Below are positions 35,064-42,087 of a stretch of 42,087 bases of DNA, in pieces. This DNA is from an uncultured Bacteroidota bacterium. Its GTDB lineage: Bacteria > Bacteroidota > Bacteroidia > Bacteroidales > P3. Positions within the stretch are counted from its first letter, which is position 1; each line of letters begins with the position of its first letter. Both the position numbers and the translations under genes were made by a program. The stretch covers positions 1 through 42,087 of the forward strand of contig UQXW01000013.1 in the NCBI GenBank assembly GCA_900545215.1, read 5' to 3'. Under the pieces are notes generated by a model. The model saw nothing but the letters and a program-made list of their open reading frames with translations, was not told the DNA's origin and did no database searches.

Positions 35064-36158
35064 TCACTCGGCGGATTTATCCAACATCTCCTCTATTTTA
35101 TTCGACTTATCGATATACTCTTTTGCTTTTACCTCGTCTCCGATCAGGTCATAAAATATTGCCATGAAGCTGTATATCGTATATGTTCTGCGAGAAACAG
35201 CCGTCTCTTCGTAAGACAGAAATATCGGTAAAGCCCTATCGAAATATGTATAAGCCTTACCCCATTCGTTTTTCTTGTAATATATAAACCCCATACGGTA
35301 ACAAGACTCTGCAACATAAATATGCTCTTTTCCGAACCAGCGTTCCCATATCTTTAATGCTTTCTTGGAATATTTCAACGCTTTATCGTATTCTTTCATA
35401 TCCTCATACACACCTGCCATATTGTTATAACAGGTTGCCACATCGGGGTGCATTCCGCCCAATCCTGCTTTAAATATTCTCAAAGCCTTTTTGCGGTACT
35501 TCAAAGACTTCTCGTAATTGCCCATGTAGTAATATATTCCTCCGATATTGTCGTACGCAACAGCCACTCTTATATGATTATTACCCAATTCGGATTTCAT
35601 CATATTCAAAGCCTTGTTCGTGTAATGCAATGCCTTATCGTATTCACCCTTATATTGATACGCACTACCCATATTGTTATAAACGGTAGCCAAATCGGGG
35701 TGGTCTTTCCGCAGATTATCGGAGAATATCGCCAATGCCTTGTTGAAGTACTCCAAAGCCGTATCGTATTCACCCTTTTCGATATACACATTACCCGTAT
35801 TGTCATAAACAATGGCTACATCGGTGTTGTTTTCGCCGAATACGGCTTTGAGCATATCCGAAGACTTGCCATAGTACTCCAACGCCTTATCATAATCATG
35901 CTTCGCTTTGTATAACAATCCCATGTTCAGATATGCCGCAGCTATCTGAATATTCTGCTCCTCCGGTTCGTTCTCCCATATTGCCAACACTTTGTCGAAC
36001 CATTCCAAAGCATCGCCATATTCTCCTTTTTGATAATGCCACAAACCTGTCGAGTTGTATAATGCTGCCAAATCGAGATTTTTCTTTTGTTTTGTGCCTT
36101 GTGCTTGGGAAGCAAATACCATTCCGACAAGCAGGATAAGAAGTAAAATTTTCTTCAT
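35064..36158 (-). CDS. secreted TPR-repeat protein (TPR_12 / kinesin-light-chain type)
   Basis: A 364-residue protein with a signal peptide (LLLILLVGMVFASQAQG) and seven to eight long tetratricopeptide repeats of about 42 residues. The pattern is YNNMGSAYQYKGEYDKALHY and its variants, as in kinesin light chains. It is the third secreted TPR protein in the window and the only one with this longer repeat type. The -7 box TACCTTTG is 42 bp upstream. Its role is unknown beyond scaffolding. Confidence 0.9.
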   Translation of the reverse strand: MKKILLLILLVGMVFASQAQGTKQKKNLDLAALYNSTGLWHYQKGEYGDALEWFDKVLAIWENEPEEQNIQIAAAYLNMGLLYKAKHDYDKALEYYGKSSDMLKAVFGENNTDVAIVYDNTGNVYIEKGEYDTALEYFNKALAIFSDNLRKDHPDLATVYNNMGSAYQYKGEYDKALHYTNKALNMMKSELGNNHIRVAVAYDNIGGIYYYMGNYEKSLKYRKKALRIFKAGLGGMHPDVATCYNNMAGVYEDMKEYDKALKYSKKALKIWERWFGKEHIYVAESCYRMGFIYYKKNEWGKAYTYFDRALPIFLSYEETAVSRRTYTIYSFMAIFYDLIGDEVKAKEYIDKSNKIEEMLDKSAE

Positions 36159-36199
36159 CTGTCTTTTGTTATTGGTTATTACTTTATTCTTTGTTTTCG

Positions 36200-36207
36200 C
36201 AAAGGTA
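36200..36207 (-). promoter_or_regulatory. -7 box for TPR gene
   Basis: The minus strand reads TACCTTTG, 42 bp upstream of the start at 36158. No -33 element is evident. Confidence 0.5.
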
Positions 36208-36303
36208 TAAATTTATTCCGAAGTAAGTATGGTCGGAAGAATAATTCATAGGAAATTACTCTGAAACCGATATAAACAACCCCTCCGAACAAGCATAAAA
36301 CCC

Positions 36304-36377
36304 GAACGCCGTTACATCAAATTGAAACGCCGAAAGAATTTTCTCAAACGCCGTTTATGAAAAACAGAACGGCGTTT
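36304..36377. repeat. mosaic GCCG intergenic repeat, copy 5
   Basis: GAACGCCGTT (36304-36313), the 31-bp unit 36325-36355, and the inverted AACGGCGTTT (36368-36377). The last pairs with AAACGCCGTT at 36346-36355 to make a 10-bp stem with a 12-nt loop. It lies directly beyond the mgsA stop and may also act as a 3' end structure, though no T tract follows on the minus strand. Confidence 0.75.
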
Positions 36378-36404
36378 CATTCCGAGGCTCTGCAAGAACG
36401 GTTT

Positions 36405-36869
36405 TTACAATTTGCGGTTTATGTATGAATTATAATCGTAAGGCTTTGGTTTATAACTTGTATCCTCGAACAGAGGCGAAGAAATGAGAAAATCTGCCGT
36501 CGCTCTGTTGGAGGCTGTCGGTATGTTGTACATCACGGAGATACGAAGCAAAGCCTTAACATCGACATCATGCGGTTGTTGTCCCATGGGATCCCAGAAA
36601 AAGAAGAGATAATTGATTTTGCCTTCGCTTATCATTGCTCCGAGTTGCTGGTCTCCGCCCAAAGGACCCGATTTCAATCTCTTTACTCTTACATATTCGC
36701 TATCCGTTTCCTCTCTGCCCTTATTCAAAGCCTTTTCCACCAAAAGCCCTGTTGTTCCCGTGCAGATAAGTTTGTGTTTCGCAAGTTTCAAACGGTTGAA
36801 TGCAACCCATTCCACCAAGTCTGCTTTGCAGTTGTCATGTGCTACAAGAGCCACTGTGTATTCTTTCAT
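36405..36869 (-). CDS. mgsA: methylglyoxal synthase
   Basis: Converts dihydroxyacetone phosphate to methylglyoxal and phosphate, a bypass of lower glycolysis. It has 154 residues, the normal length. The active-site motif SGPLGGDQQ carries the catalytic aspartate (Asp73), and FFWDPMGQQPHDVDVKALLR carries His100. Also present are VALVAHDNCK near the start and NRATADFLISSP. It overlaps the tamB stop by ATGA (36866-36869). Confidence 0.96.
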   Translation of the reverse strand: MKEYTVALVAHDNCKADLVEWVAFNRLKLAKHKLICTGTTGLLVEKALNKGREETDSEYVRVKRLKSGPLGGDQQLGAMISEGKINYLFFFWDPMGQQPHDVDVKALLRISVMYNIPTASNRATADFLISSPLFEDTSYKPKPYDYNSYINRKL

Positions 36870-39800
36870 TTCGTATCTTTGTTTTTGTGTTTTCTGTTTC
36901 GTTTGAAGATGTCAGAAAACCTGTCATACTGCTTATGATAGAATAATCCGACGCCTTGTGTGTAAGGAGAGATGTTGTACTTTGTGAAATCGTTGGCATT
37001 GGAACGGTTGAACACCCTGACTCGGAAATCTTCCGTCATCTTGTATTCCACGAAGGCATCTCCTATTATCTCTTCCTCCTGCTGTACATCGGTCTGCGAG
37101 TTGCCGGAAAAGCCGGCATTGGCACTCACTATGAAGCGACCATATTCCTTTGACAAGGTCATGTCTATCCTGTCCGAGTTTCCTGACGCTCCTCTCGAAT
37201 AATTCATATCCACATCCACGAATTTGATGAGATTGGTAAGCATTCCGCTCACCTGAGAGAAAGCCGCCTCCAATGCAGAGGACACACCCGTCTCCACAAC
37301 CGAGTTCTCGGCAGAACCGTCAGAGGAATAGAAGCTGTTTATCACCAACAACGAGAACGTTTGTTCCAATACCGTCCGTTCATCGTCCAAATCTATTGCC
37401 GAAGCGAAGTATTGCTTGGTCGATTCGTCCACTTTAGGCAATTCTATGCTGAATTTGGGTTGAGGGTTCGTCATTTCACCGCTCAAATGTATTATTGAAT
37501 TGACATCGACCTTCTTTGAATATTCCTGTCCGAGTATGGGAGCCAACGAAGCCGTTGTCGAATAAACAGCATTAAGGTCGATTACTCCGCCGGCAGGGTC
37601 GCCTGCCCAAGCCAACGTGCCACCCTTTTCCATGGTAAAGTCCTTGGTTACAAGGTCTGCAATGGACATGGAAAACTTTCCGTTGTCTATCGCAACAGTT
37701 CCGTCTATCGACAAATCGCTCTCGCTTCCCACCTTTATGTTCAACTCTCCGTTGCCGGCGGCAGACAGTTTGCCCTTAATCTGATTGAAATCTATCGGAA
37801 TGTAAAGCTCTGCGTTCGGATTGACTTTAAGGTTCACATCTATGTTATAGTACATGGAACTTTCCACAGGCTTTTCCTCCACCACGGTTTCTTCGTTCTC
37901 TGTTTGCAAAGAGGTGAAAGTGATGAAGGAATTGTCGTTTGCGGACATCTTGCTCGAAATCGGTACGGTCAATCTCGTATTATCTTCCGTCGTTGCATCG
38001 ACACGTATTTGCAAAGAGTCCAAACTACCGGTCAATACGGCATCCGCCGAAGCATAAACGGTACCGTAATACATCTGTCCGGCGTCCCGATAGGTGTCCA
38101 GCATCTTCAACTTGTCCGCTTTGGCATCAAGGTTCAGCACAAAAGAAGAGAAGTTGTCGTGAGAGACGGTTCCGTTTATCGTAATCTTGTTTTTGTTGAC
38201 ATCTTGCAGCGTGAAATTATCGAAAGAGAAGATACTGTCATTCATTTGCAGCTCATTATCGAAACTATACACCGTATTCAGCATGTTTATCTTGATTGAA
38301 GTGTCCTTGAACTTCAATTTACCGACCACGTGGGGCTGAGAGAACCTGCCCCTTACGGCAAGGCTTTCGGTGGACAGTTTACCCCTTACATCGGAAAAGA
38401 AAGACGAAAGATAGGTTTCAATCAATTTTATATCGAAATCCTGCATGCTTATCTTCAAATCAAGATTGTCTATGCTGTCATACGGATTGATTTTACCCTT
38501 TATCCGCATCGGCACAACCTCTTTCGACCCCGGCAATTCGTATTTCATTTCTATGTCCGCCAAGAACTCGTTCCTTTCCTCTCTGTTGCTCAATCCGAGT
38601 TTCGTTTTGCCGAGACGCACATCGTTTATAAGCAAATCATCGACATTTATCGAAGATTCCACGCTTAAATCCTTCAATACACTCCACAGAACGACTTCAT
38701 CATTCAATTTTCCTCTCACATCAAGTCCGAATTTGTTCAATATGGGATTGAAATCCGCTATGTTCACTTCTTGAAATGCTATTTTGAGCCTGTCTCTGCC
38801 GTTATCGGACACCGCTCCCGTGATAACGATTTTCTCGTTCCTCTTTCCGAAACCGAATCTGTTCAATTCAAAGCGTCCGTCCTTGTACCCTATGCTGCTG
38901 TTGTTATCAAACAATATGGTGTCTTTGCCGAGCATGACGTATGAATCCTTGAAATCCACCTGCAAACCGTTGTTTCCAAGGTATGACATCAACTTCAAAC
39001 GTCCTCCTATATCGTTCTTCTCATCTCCTTTGAAGATTGCAAGTATCATCATGTCGTTTCCACTGAGGTTTATGTTCACTCCCGGAGAGACGATTGCGAA
39101 ACTGTCGCTTAATTGAGCCTTGTCGGAATATGTATCGACCGAAATGCCGGTATCTGAGGCTCTTGCATTCAAACCGATATTGTCAAAGACCATTTTCCCA
39201 TAGCGGAAGCCTCCCGCTTTCAGGTCTGCGACCAAGGCGGTATCCGGACTTATTCTGCCGGTAAGGCTTAATCCGTCTTGCAATGCCATATCCAAATTCA
39301 GCAATTCCGTAATCGGCGAAATATCTTTCAGTTTCAAATCGAAATCTGCAACAGAGCTTATATTCAAATGGCTTTTCGTTGTTTCCATTGCCTGTAAAGG
39401 CGTCTCCGAAGTGGAGAGAAGGCTGAGGTCGGGGGTGTAATAATTCACCAAATCGCCAATCTCTTTCACCAATGCGGATATTTCGTAACGACCTTCCAGC
39501 CTCAAATCGGCAAGAGAGGACTTCAAAGTGATGCGATTTACCGTACTGTCGTTTTTAACGTTCAAATAGAGGTATTCGACTGCATAGTTTTTCTCCCTTG
39601 TGCTTACTTTCACATTTTGCAAATCGACAAAGCCGTTTATGCTATCGGGGTTGAAACTCCTTATATCGGCGTAAAGGCTTGTCGAAAGCACGGCAGTGGT
39701 ATCGGGAAAGGCGAAAAGGTTCATCTTTTTCAAGTCGGCATCTGTTATATCTGCACGAACTTTCAGCCTTTTGTTCTCCACCAAATCTCCGTCGCAATTC

Positions 39801-41347
39801 AAGTCCGCCACAACGGCATCATCTATTATGCTGCATTGAGCAGAAAACTTTCCTTTCGCCATGCTGCCGTCCAAAGACACGGAATTATATCTGTTGCCAC
39901 TGAATTCAAAACCGTCGAGTTTTGCTTCAACCTCTGCCGACAGTCCTTTCAAATCGGCAGGCACGGCTTCGAGCGATACGTCCACGGCTGTCGTTCCCAA
40001 CATATTCTGTCCCAACAAACGCCCAAGGTTGAAACGCCCGCTTTGCAACGAACAAGAGTATGATGTTCTGCCCTTTGCCGCAGGTTTTGAACTGCCTGAA
40101 AGTACAACATTGCCTATATCCGTTTTTATGTCGGCGTTTGCTTCAAAAGCCGTAAGCAAACCTCGGAAATCGGCTCTCATTTTGATTTGACCAAGCGAAT
40201 AAAGCATTGTCGGCAATTTCAATCCGGAGAGTTTCTTGCCGAGTTTGAATTCATCAAACTCCTTTGCCGAACTTTCGAGACGTTCCAATGCTATGTCGAA
40301 AACGGTGTTATCCACATCCGGCAAGCCCTTCACGCTTCCTTTCAAAGCAATATGGGTTTTCCCCGTGTTTATTTTCAAGAAGTTGCAAACCGCATCACAA
40401 ACCTTTCCCTCTATTCTGGTATGCACATCAAAACTCATGTCGAACCCTTGCAGCGAAGGAACCCAATAGGTAACGTCTTTCATCGACACCCTGCTGCCAT
40501 TTGCCGTGGCAAGAAAGCAATGTGCAGAATCTACAAAGTGAGAATACGTTCCCCAACCCTCTGTCTTTATGCCTACCTGCATTTTCAAGTCGGAGTTTTC
40601 TGTTTCCACGTGCATATTGCTGCATGTTATTCCCCTCGGACTTACGATGAATTTACCGCTGAGGTCTTTCACCCTCTGTCCGCAACGTTCCGTGGTGGAA
40701 AACCTGCCGAAGGTTGCCGTTATGGAGTCGGAAATAATCTCCACATCGCTGATTAAGGCATCCGTATTGCCGAATGCAAGGTGATTTGTCGCCACTCCGA
40801 ACTCCGGTATGGGCTTGGGGTTGTCGTACATGTCCAAACGGAAGTTCACATTCTTCATTCTGAGCCTCTCGACTTTCAGAACGAACGGATCTCCCTTCGG
40901 TTTATCTTTCTTGGGCTTGTCGCTCTTGAAATAATCGAGGATAAACGCAAGATTGAGTTTGCCGTTCTTTTTTGCGAAAACGTAAGTTACATCTTGCAAA
41001 CTGACATTCGACACCACAAGTTTCTTTGGCGGAGAAAAGGAACGAAGACTCACGCTGATGTAATCCGCATCGACGATGACATTTCCCTCTCTGTCTTCCA
41101 AATAAACATCTTTCAGGGAAACGGTAAGCAAAGGACGTATCTCCAAAGCACCTATCGACAACTTCGTTTTCCACTCCTTGGAAAAATGTCCTGCCACCTT
41201 GGCAGCAGTGAAAGACTGAACCAAAGTACTGTTCAACAGAGCCACAAGAATATAAACAAGCAAGAAAAGATACCCTACCAACCTGAACGGAAGTTTCAGG
41301 CACAACGATAAAACCCTCCTTCTTTTGTCCTTTTTCACTTCAAACAT
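36866..41347 (-). CDS. tamB: TamB-like translocation/assembly or lipid-transport protein
   Basis: A 1493-residue envelope protein. One N-terminal membrane anchor (about 20-45: LPFRLVGYLFLLVYILVALL) is followed by a very long beta-rich AsmA/TamB-like groove. The conserved C-terminal TamB (DUF490) domain covers roughly the last 400 residues. That domain includes NGELNIKVGSESDLSIDG and FNRSNANDFTKYNISPYTQG. Family members span the periplasm and move phospholipids or assist outer-membrane protein assembly with TamA. No TamA partner is in the window. A very good promoter lies upstream and mgsA is co-transcribed. Confidence 0.93.
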   Translation of the reverse strand: MFEVKKDKRRRVLSLCLKLPFRLVGYLFLLVYILVALLNSTLVQSFTAAKVAGHFSKEWKTKLSIGALEIRPLLTVSLKDVYLEDREGNVIVDADYISVSLRSFSPPKKLVVSNVSLQDVTYVFAKKNGKLNLAFILDYFKSDKPKKDKPKGDPFVLKVERLRMKNVNFRLDMYDNPKPIPEFGVATNHLAFGNTDALISDVEIISDSITATFGRFSTTERCGQRVKDLSGKFIVSPRGITCSNMHVETENSDLKMQVGIKTEGWGTYSHFVDSAHCFLATANGSRVSMKDVTYWVPSLQGFDMSFDVHTRIEGKVCDAVCNFLKINTGKTHIALKGSVKGLPDVDNTVFDIALERLESSAKEFDEFKLGKKLSGLKLPTMLYSLGQIKMRADFRGLLTAFEANADIKTDIGNVVLSGSSKPAAKGRTSYSCSLQSGRFNLGRLLGQNMLGTTAVDVSLEAVPADLKGLSAEVEAKLDGFEFSGNRYNSVSLDGSMAKGKFSAQCSIIDDAVVADLNCDGDLVENKRLKVRADITDADLKKMNLFAFPDTTAVLSTSLYADIRSFNPDSINGFVDLQNVKVSTREKNYAVEYLYLNVKNDSTVNRITLKSSLADLRLEGRYEISALVKEIGDLVNYYTPDLSLLSTSETPLQAMETTKSHLNISSVADFDLKLKDISPITELLNLDMALQDGLSLTGRISPDTALVADLKAGGFRYGKMVFDNIGLNARASDTGISVDTYSDKAQLSDSFAIVSPGVNINLSGNDMMILAIFKGDEKNDIGGRLKLMSYLGNNGLQVDFKDSYVMLGKDTILFDNNSSIGYKDGRFELNRFGFGKRNEKIVITGAVSDNGRDRLKIAFQEVNIADFNPILNKFGLDVRGKLNDEVVLWSVLKDLSVESSINVDDLLINDVRLGKTKLGLSNREERNEFLADIEMKYELPGSKEVVPMRIKGKINPYDSIDNLDLKISMQDFDIKLIETYLSSFFSDVRGKLSTESLAVRGRFSQPHVVGKLKFKDTSIKINMLNTVYSFDNELQMNDSIFSFDNFTLQDVNKNKITINGTVSHDNFSSFVLNLDAKADKLKMLDTYRDAGQMYYGTVYASADAVLTGSLDSLQIRVDATTEDNTRLTVPISSKMSANDNSFITFTSLQTENEETVVEEKPVESSMYYNIDVNLKVNPNAELYIPIDFNQIKGKLSAAGNGELNIKVGSESDLSIDGTVAIDNGKFSMSIADLVTKDFTMEKGGTLAWAGDPAGGVIDLNAVYSTTASLAPILGQEYSKKVDVNSIIHLSGEMTNPQPKFSIELPKVDESTKQYFASAIDLDDERTVLEQTFSLLVINSFYSSDGSAENSVVETGVSSALEAAFSQVSGMLTNLIKFVDVDMNYSRGASGNSDRIDMTLSKEYGRFIVSANAGFSGNSQTDVQQEEEIIGDAFVEYKMTEDFRVRVFNRSNANDFTKYNISPYTQGVGLFYHKQYDRFSDIFKRNRKHKNKDTK

Positions 41348-41355
41348 AGAAGACG

Positions 41356-41387
41356 CAAATTTACGACATTATTTCCTTACGACAAAA
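41356..41387 (-). promoter_or_regulatory. tamB-mgsA promoter
   Basis: On the minus strand TTTTG (41387-41383), a 19-bp spacer, then TAAATTTG (41363-41356). The -7 box is 8 bp before the ATG at 41347, so the transcript is nearly leaderless or a later Met is used. Confidence 0.65.
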
Positions 41388-41483
41388 TACCACTTGGTGT
41401 TTACTCCGTTTCGCAAAACATTTTTACCGTAGATTCACCCATACTTCCACAACCGATAAACCAATCCTTTGCAAAGCCGCAAC

Positions 41484-41496
41484 CGAAACGGCGTTT
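41484..41496. repeat. GCCG module at IS boundary
   Basis: CGAAACGGCGTTT, the same palindromic module as in the other intergenic repeats. It is next to a 6-bp inverted repeat GAGTGG/CCACTC (41497-41502, 41510-41515) that lies at the end of the transposase frame. A related CCGTTTCG occurs at about 41408. Confidence 0.5.
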
Positions 41497-41513
41497 GAGT
41501 GGCTGAATTCCAC

Positions 41514-42087
41514 TCACAAATGCAACTTATCGGTTAGACCACTCGTTATGGTCTCAAAATTAGCAAAAAAATATTCAAGAGGAGCTAGAAAGCCGAGCTT
41601 TTTTCTTGGTCTATTGTTCAATCTGTTCTGAATGAAAGAAATGTCTTCATCGGTCAAATCCTCAAACGATGAACCCTTCGGCAGATATTGTCGTATAAGT
41701 CCGTTCATATTTTCATTGGCTCCTCTTTCCCACGAATGATATGGATGTGCAAAGTAAACATCTATACCGAGTGCAGTGGCAATGTCCTTATGTCCGGCAA
41801 ACTCTTTTCCATTGTCTGTTGTGGCGGTGTGTAGCAATGTGCGGATTGGTTTCAATTGCTCTATCACTGCTCTTGTCAATGTCTTTGCGTCCTTTCCTTC
41901 AAGTTCTGTTTCGGACTGTAATCCTCTTTCAACATTGTCTCTACAAGTAGGCATATCTCTTTTGTGAACTTGATGGACTTAGGCTTCTCTTTCATTCTTC
42001 GTTCATATTTGCGTTGTGCAAGCTCTGCCCTATATTGTCCGCTACGCTTATCGCAGTTCCGCTTTAATTCACGACTAATCACAGATT
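41514..42087 (-). pseudogene. IS30-family transposase, internally deleted, runs off the window
   Basis: Two transposase pieces lie in different frames. The right piece (42087 to about 41906) encodes the end of the N-terminal helix-turn-helix region (SVISRELKR, then AELAQRKYERR and LLVETMLKEDYSPKQ). The left piece (about 41905-41514) encodes the rear of the DDE domain. It starts LEGKDAKTLTRAVIEQLK and contains TTDNGKEFAGH (second D) and YHSWERGANENMNG (E). The middle, which carries the first catalytic aspartate and is roughly 100 or more residues in the family, is missing, and the join is out of frame. The enzyme cannot be active. The front of the gene lies outside the window. Confidence 0.85.

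Noticed and set aside
34907..35167. 86-codon plus-strand frame after gyrB
   Set aside because: It begins inside the gyrB terminator, crosses the GCCG repeat and ends opposite a TPR gene.

Overview
The window looks like a chromosomal segment of an anaerobic, amino-acid-fermenting member of the Bacteroidales, probably near the Porphyromonas/Porphyromonadaceae side. The evidence is the gene families (DUF4270 lipoprotein, Bacteroidetes-type tryptophanase very close to what I remember of the Porphyromonas enzyme, a 2-oxoacid:ferredoxin oxidoreductase with fused gamma and alpha parts, methylmalonyl-CoA mutase small subunit, TamB) and many promoters of the Bacteroidetes type (-7 box TAnnTTTG, often with TTTTG 19 bp upstream). 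Nearly all of it reads as ordinary chromosome. The accessory parts are at 17.1-20.7 kb and at the right edge.

Layout. 0.1-2.0 kb: mutA on the minus strand, broken by one frameshift and closed by a strong terminator. 2.2-7.0 kb: a secreted TPR protein, then tsaB-trmB (minus), a tRNA-Leu(GAG) (plus), a YciO/Sua5-like gene and a second TPR protein (plus). 7.2-13.9 kb: a tight seven-gene minus-strand run: glycogen synthase-like protein, DUF4270 lipoprotein, MORN-repeat protein, UbiA-like membrane protein, Maf, response regulator, histidine kinase. 13.9-17.0 kb: pcm (minus), then a lipoprotein and a polyprenyl-phosphate sugar-1-phosphate transferase (plus). 17.3-20.6 kb: an accessory island on the plus strand, with a SUMF1/FGE-fold lipoprotein whose last 35 residues look like a diversity-generating-retroelement variable region, a 99-residue RyR-domain protein, and a two-helix membrane protein with two RCK/TrkA-like Rossmann domains and its own C-terminal RyR domain. 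20.7-25.2 kb: korB, korA and tnaA (minus). 25.9-32.4 kb: a tetR-outer-membrane factor-adaptor-RND pump operon ending in a small PII-like gene. 32.9-36.2 kb: gyrB (plus) and a TPR protein (minus). 36.4-41.3 kb: tamB and mgsA, overlapping by ATGA. 41.5 kb to the edge: a decayed IS30-type transposase with an internal deletion.

The metabolic genes fit together as tryptophan and keto-acid fermentation (tnaA, korAB), propionate/succinate interconversion (mutA) and a methylglyoxal bypass (mgsA). The strongest candidates for something little described are the RyR/RCK-RyR gene pair, the variable-looking SUMF1 lipoprotein beside it, and a mosaic GCCG-containing repeat that recurs in at least five intergenic regions. 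No CRISPR array, rRNA, prophage or reverse transcriptase was seen.
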